DNA of 64,000 nucleotides from Agriterribacter humi (GTDB taxonomy: Bacteria; Bacteroidota; Bacteroidia; Chitinophagales; Chitinophagaceae): contig NZ_VOHQ01000014.1 in NCBI RefSeq assembly GCF_009192765.1, forward strand, positions 1-64,000, read 5' to 3'. Below are positions 61,046 through 64,000 of this stretch, one piece after another. The translations under genes were made by a program, and so were the position numbers. Each line of letters starts with the position of its first letter. The stretch's first letter is position 1. The notes below the pieces were generated by a model. The model was given only the letters and a program-made list of their open reading frames with translations, did no database searches and was not told where the DNA came from.

Positions 61046-64000
61046 TTAATGAGGTATATATTGTAATACCTGGAGCCTGCTGTTGTTTTTTGCGGCAAAA
61101 ATGATGATTTTGTTTCGATCTTTTATGCAAATCATATTCCTCACATCTCCATCAATGAATAATCCCGTCTGTTGGTATGGCTGAGCCGCGAAGCCGCCTT
61201 TCCCGTCTCCTTTTAATACCATCCCAATAGATGCATCCAATGGACCAACCTGTACGCGGAGCGGATAAAAATTTCCACTCAGTATAATATCTTTATTTCC
61301 ATCGGCATCAATATCTGCCGATACCATTCCATTCAATGCGCTCACCTGTGCAAAATTGGGCAAAGGATTAATGGTGAATTTATTATTCCCGTTGTTTTGA
61401 AGGTATATGGATTGAAGCATTTTGACTTCTATTGTAGAAGCATTTTTTAGTTGTTCTTCCGTAAAGAGATCTGTTATGCCGGCCCGGGCATAATCTTTAT
61501 ATGTTTGAAATTTTTTCCGGATGGTAGGAATCTGATCAGCTATTTCATCTTTCGAATACCAGGGATAATTTTTGCCGCTGTTATAATAGCATAATATGGG
61601 AATTGTAACACCCATGGAAAAAAAATCTCCGTAAGTAATGCTCAAGGGCTCTTCGGGAGTAGCTTTAAATGAGCTGTTAAGTCCGAGATTCCCAATCACA
61701 AAATCGGTATCGCCATCATTATCAAAATCATCTGCGAGTATCCGGCGCCACCATCCGTTTGTATTGGCTAAACCATAAGTACTTGTTGCATCTTTAAGCT
61801 TTCCCTGCTGGTTTTCGAATATGCGAACAGGCATAAACTGTCCCACTACTATAAGGTCTTCCCATCCATCTTTATTGATGTCTGTCCATACGGCATCTGT
61901 AACCATGCCCATTTTTTTTATTGAAGCATCGTGTGCAACCGAATCTTTTTCAAAGCGTATTTTGCCGGCCGTGCTTTTATTTTTAAGGATAAAACTTTCG
62001 GGCGCAACAGGAAAGCGGCCAGGTGTAAACATTCCGCCAACAAACAAGTCGGGCAACCCGTTTTTATCAATGTCGGCCACCCGGGCACATGATCCGCTGA
62101 TGGTTTCGCCGGGCAGGGCATTTTCCAACTGTTTGAAATTTCCTTTACCATCGTTTTCAAAAATCCTATCCTGATAATTTTTGCTTGCAGCGTTATATTC
62201 TGCCCCCCCGCTTACGAGATATAAGTCAGTGTCTCCATCTCCATCTGCATCAAAAAACAATGCATCTGTATTGGTAATTTCTTTGTGATTGTTCCAGGGC
62301 TGATTCACAGACCGGATAAAACTGCCTTTTGCAGTTTGAAGGTACAATCCGCTCTCCTGTCCCGAAGAAGCGCCAATAAAGATATCTTCGAGACTGTCCA
62401 GGTTTACATCAGCTTTTCCCAGGCATGGTCCTGTTTTAGACAACTGAAACGGAAGGAGTGGAAAAATTTTAAAATCTACAAATCCTGATTGCCGGTGAGT
62501 AAAATCAATTCCTGAAATTTCAGTAATATCGGTAAACATCGGCTTAGGAGCGGGAGACACATCCGTGGAGGACGGTATTGCTGCGCGGCTCTGGTAAACA
62601 GTTATAAGCGTATCTGCTTTCACCTGTTCAAATTGCGATACTTTTCCTCCCGGCCATTTTATTAACAGTGTGCTTACCATGCTGTCGCCACCAAGCCCAA
62701 TATGCATTACCGGATCTATTGTGGATTGGAATCCCCGGGTAAGATATTGTTCCTGCATTTGTGATGTGTGATTCGTTTTGATGAATACTTTAGCCCCTAT
62801 ACCCTGTGTATTATGACCTTCCCCTATAAAACGTATCTTTAAAAAATGCGTATTTTTATCGTTTGAAGCATTATTCCTGTAAACCAGCGCCTCGTCATTG
62901 AGCGTATTAATGATCAAATCTAAATCTCCATCATTGTCCAGGTCTGCATAAGCAGCGCCATTGCTTGAAGCAGTTTTGGTGATGCCCCAATTTTGTGTAA
63001 CATTGGTAAAACTGAGATCGTGATTATTACGAAAAACATGATTATTTAATGGGGGAGTAGGCATTTCCCTGATTTGTTCCCACATCTTCATTTTATCCTG
63101 CGTTTGCCTTTTTGATTTAGATGAATATACCAATGCATATTTTACAAAATCCAGATTGGTCATATCCCTTAAAATGCCATTTGAAACAAAAAGATCCTTC
63201 CAGCCATCATTGTCAAAATCTGCAAACAAAGGCGCCCAGCTCCAGTCGGTATTGGATATGCCGGCAAGTTGGCCGGTTTCACTAAATATGGGAACACCGT
63301 TTTTATCGTTGCCATTGTTTAACTGTAAAGTATTACGCATTTGTTGCCGGTGAAACCCAAGGCTAAGGCGTAGCATATATTTATCGTATTTATCTGGTCC
63401 TTTTAGTGTTTTTTGACGGTAATTGTCTTCCGGCAGCATATCCAGTACAATTAAATCAGGGTTACCGTCATTATTGTAATCTGCAATATCCGATCCCATC
63501 GAAGATTCTGAAATGTGCCGGGCTGCAGTATGTAATACTTCCCTAAAACTTCCATCCTGTTGATTCAGATATAAAAAATCTCTTTCATCATAATCGTTTG
63601 TAACATATATATCGGGCCAACCATCATTATTCAAATCGCTGACAGAAGCATTAAGACCAAAGTTCAGTCCACTGCCGTCTATATTCGCCTGTTCGCTGAT
63701 GTCTGTAAAAAAACCGTTTTCATTTTTGTATAAGCGGTTTCCAAATTTCGGATGTCTTGTTTTCCGGAGTTTATCCGAATTAAAAAAGGGGTTGTAAAAC
63801 ATGTCTGCATGATTTACCATAAACATGTCCAGGTCGCCATCATTATCCATATCAAAGAAATTCACCATGGTTGTAAATGTACCCGGAGCGTCCAGCCCGT
63901 ATATTTTTGCTGATTCTTTAAAATGGGGTATTCCATCCGTTATGCCCGTATTGATATACAGTTCATTGCTTCTTTCTTCATCTGTGCCGGGACCTGAATA
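61046..64000 (-). CDS. VCBS/FG-GAP and ASPIC/UnbV protein, 5' end beyond the window
   Basis: The frame is open from the right edge at 64000 to the stop at 61046 (984 residues visible), so the start and any signal peptide lie outside. VCBS/FG-GAP loops: DMDNDGDLDMFMVN, DLNNDGWPDIYVTN, DYNNDGNPDLIV, DFDNDGWKDLFVSN, DLDNDGDLDLIIN and, after an ASPIC/UnbV stretch (GIGAKVFIKTN, TRGFQST, LIKWPGGKVSQFE), a second propeller set: DADGDGDTDLYL, DKDKNGLPDLFVGG-type, DFDNDGDTDFVIGN. The order (propeller, ASPIC, propeller) is a common two-propeller architecture for Bacteroidota CRTAC1-like proteins. Surface or periplasmic binding function is likely; the ligand is unknown. Confidence 0.85.
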   Translation of the reverse strand, partial: YSGPGTDEERSNELYINTGITDGIPHFKESAKIYGLDAPGTFTTMVNFFDMDNDGDLDMFMVNHADMFYNPFFNSDKLRKTRHPKFGNRLYKNENGFFTDISEQANIDGSGLNFGLNASVSDLNNDGWPDIYVTNDYDERDFLYLNQQDGSFREVLHTAARHISESSMGSDIADYNNDGNPDLIVLDMLPEDNYRQKTLKGPDKYDKYMLRLSLGFHRQQMRNTLQLNNGNDKNGVPIFSETGQLAGISNTDWSWAPLFADFDNDGWKDLFVSNGILRDMTNLDFVKYALVYSSKSKRQTQDKMKMWEQIREMPTPPLNNHVFRNNHDLSFTNVTQNWGITKTASSNGAAYADLDNDGDLDLIINTLNDEALVYRNNASNDKNTHFLKIRFIGEGHNTQGIGAKVFIKTNHTSQMQEQYLTRGFQSTIDPVMHIGLGGDSMVSTLLIKWPGGKVSQFEQVKADTLITVYQSRAAIPSSTDVSPAPKPMFTDITEISGIDFTHRQSGFVDFKIFPLLPFQLSKTGPCLGKADVNLDSLEDIFIGASSGQESGLYLQTAKGSFIRSVNQPWNNHKEITNTDALFFDADGDGDTDLYLVSGGAEYNAASKNYQDRIFENDGKGNFKQLENALPGETISGSCARVADIDKNGLPDLFVGGMFTPGRFPVAPESFILKNKSTAGKIRFEKDSVAHDASIKKMGMVTDAVWTDINKDGWEDLIVVGQFMPVRIFENQQGKLKDATSTYGLANTNGWWRRILADDFDNDGDTDFVIGNLGLNSSFKATPEEPLSITYGDFFSMGVTIPILCYYNSGKNYPWYSKDEIADQIPTIRKKFQTYKDYARAGITDLFTEEQLKNASTIEVKMLQSIYLQNNGNNKFTINPLPNFAQVSALNGMVSADIDADGNKDIILSGNFYPLRVQVGPLDASIGMVLKGDGKGGFAAQPYQQTGLFIDGDVRNMICIKDRNKIIIFAAKNNSRLQVLQYIPH

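Overview
The window reads as part of a chromosome of a Bacteroidota bacterium, most likely family Chitinophagaceae. Signs of this are a SusC/SusD pair with its own ECF sigma factor and FecR-type anti-sigma factor, atpD-atpC split from the rest of the ATP synthase genes, promoters of the TAnnTTTG type, almost no Shine-Dalgarno sequences, an HU-CCDC81/SPOR protein, an 82-residue DUF3098-type protein, many secreted VCBS/ASPIC-UnbV proteins and several TTG starts. The family assignment is inferred from gene content, not from a marker-gene comparison. I saw no rRNA, tRNA or CRISPR array.

Left third (1-20486): the tail of an IS110-type transposase; two secreted DUF1080 proteins; an enolase-superfamily dipeptide epimerase; a plant-DPE2-like 4-alpha-glucanotransferase with two starch-binding domains; a membrane-anchored MutS-like ATPase preceded by a 52-residue membrane protein; a metallo-beta-lactamase-fold hydrolase; a secreted D-aminoacylase; a flippase/DUF3108 pair divergent from ruvC; and a glycerol block glpK-glpD-glpF. 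An SH3-MBL protein and a small antitoxin-like protein close this part.

Middle (20487-41700): an RnfD/NqrB-like membrane protein is translationally coupled to a CRTAC1-type protein and divergent from a 1187-residue TPR/VCBS/ASPIC lipoprotein. A frameshifted IS200-type transposase with REP-like palindromes follows. Next is a tightly overlapping three-gene operon (asparagine-synthetase-like, radical SAM, flavin-dependent-halogenase-like), the best candidate here for an undescribed biosynthetic system. After atpDC, OsmC, DUF3098, UppP and an MFS carrier comes a four-gene type III polyketide cluster (UbiA prenyltransferase, type III PKS, methyltransferase, FAD oxidoreductase) that probably makes a prenylated, methylated phenolic lipid or quinone.

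Right third (41800-64000): a lipocalin-like lipoprotein, NhaA, an AsmA-like protein, the sigma/FecR/SusC/SusD nutrient-uptake locus, a SPOR protein with a YhhN-type lysoplasmalogenase, an FKBP-type isomerase, L-serine dehydratase, a TPR membrane protein, a glycerophosphodiesterase and a VCBS/ASPIC protein that runs off the right edge.

A feature of the whole window is that intergenic spacers carry degenerate repeats of several families: 7-8 nt units that mostly begin with TGA and so put stops in all frames, CACGGAGACACAG-type tracts, and a longer element of about 300 bp present in two copies in opposite orientation. Several of these run into the 3' ends of genes and supply their last codons.
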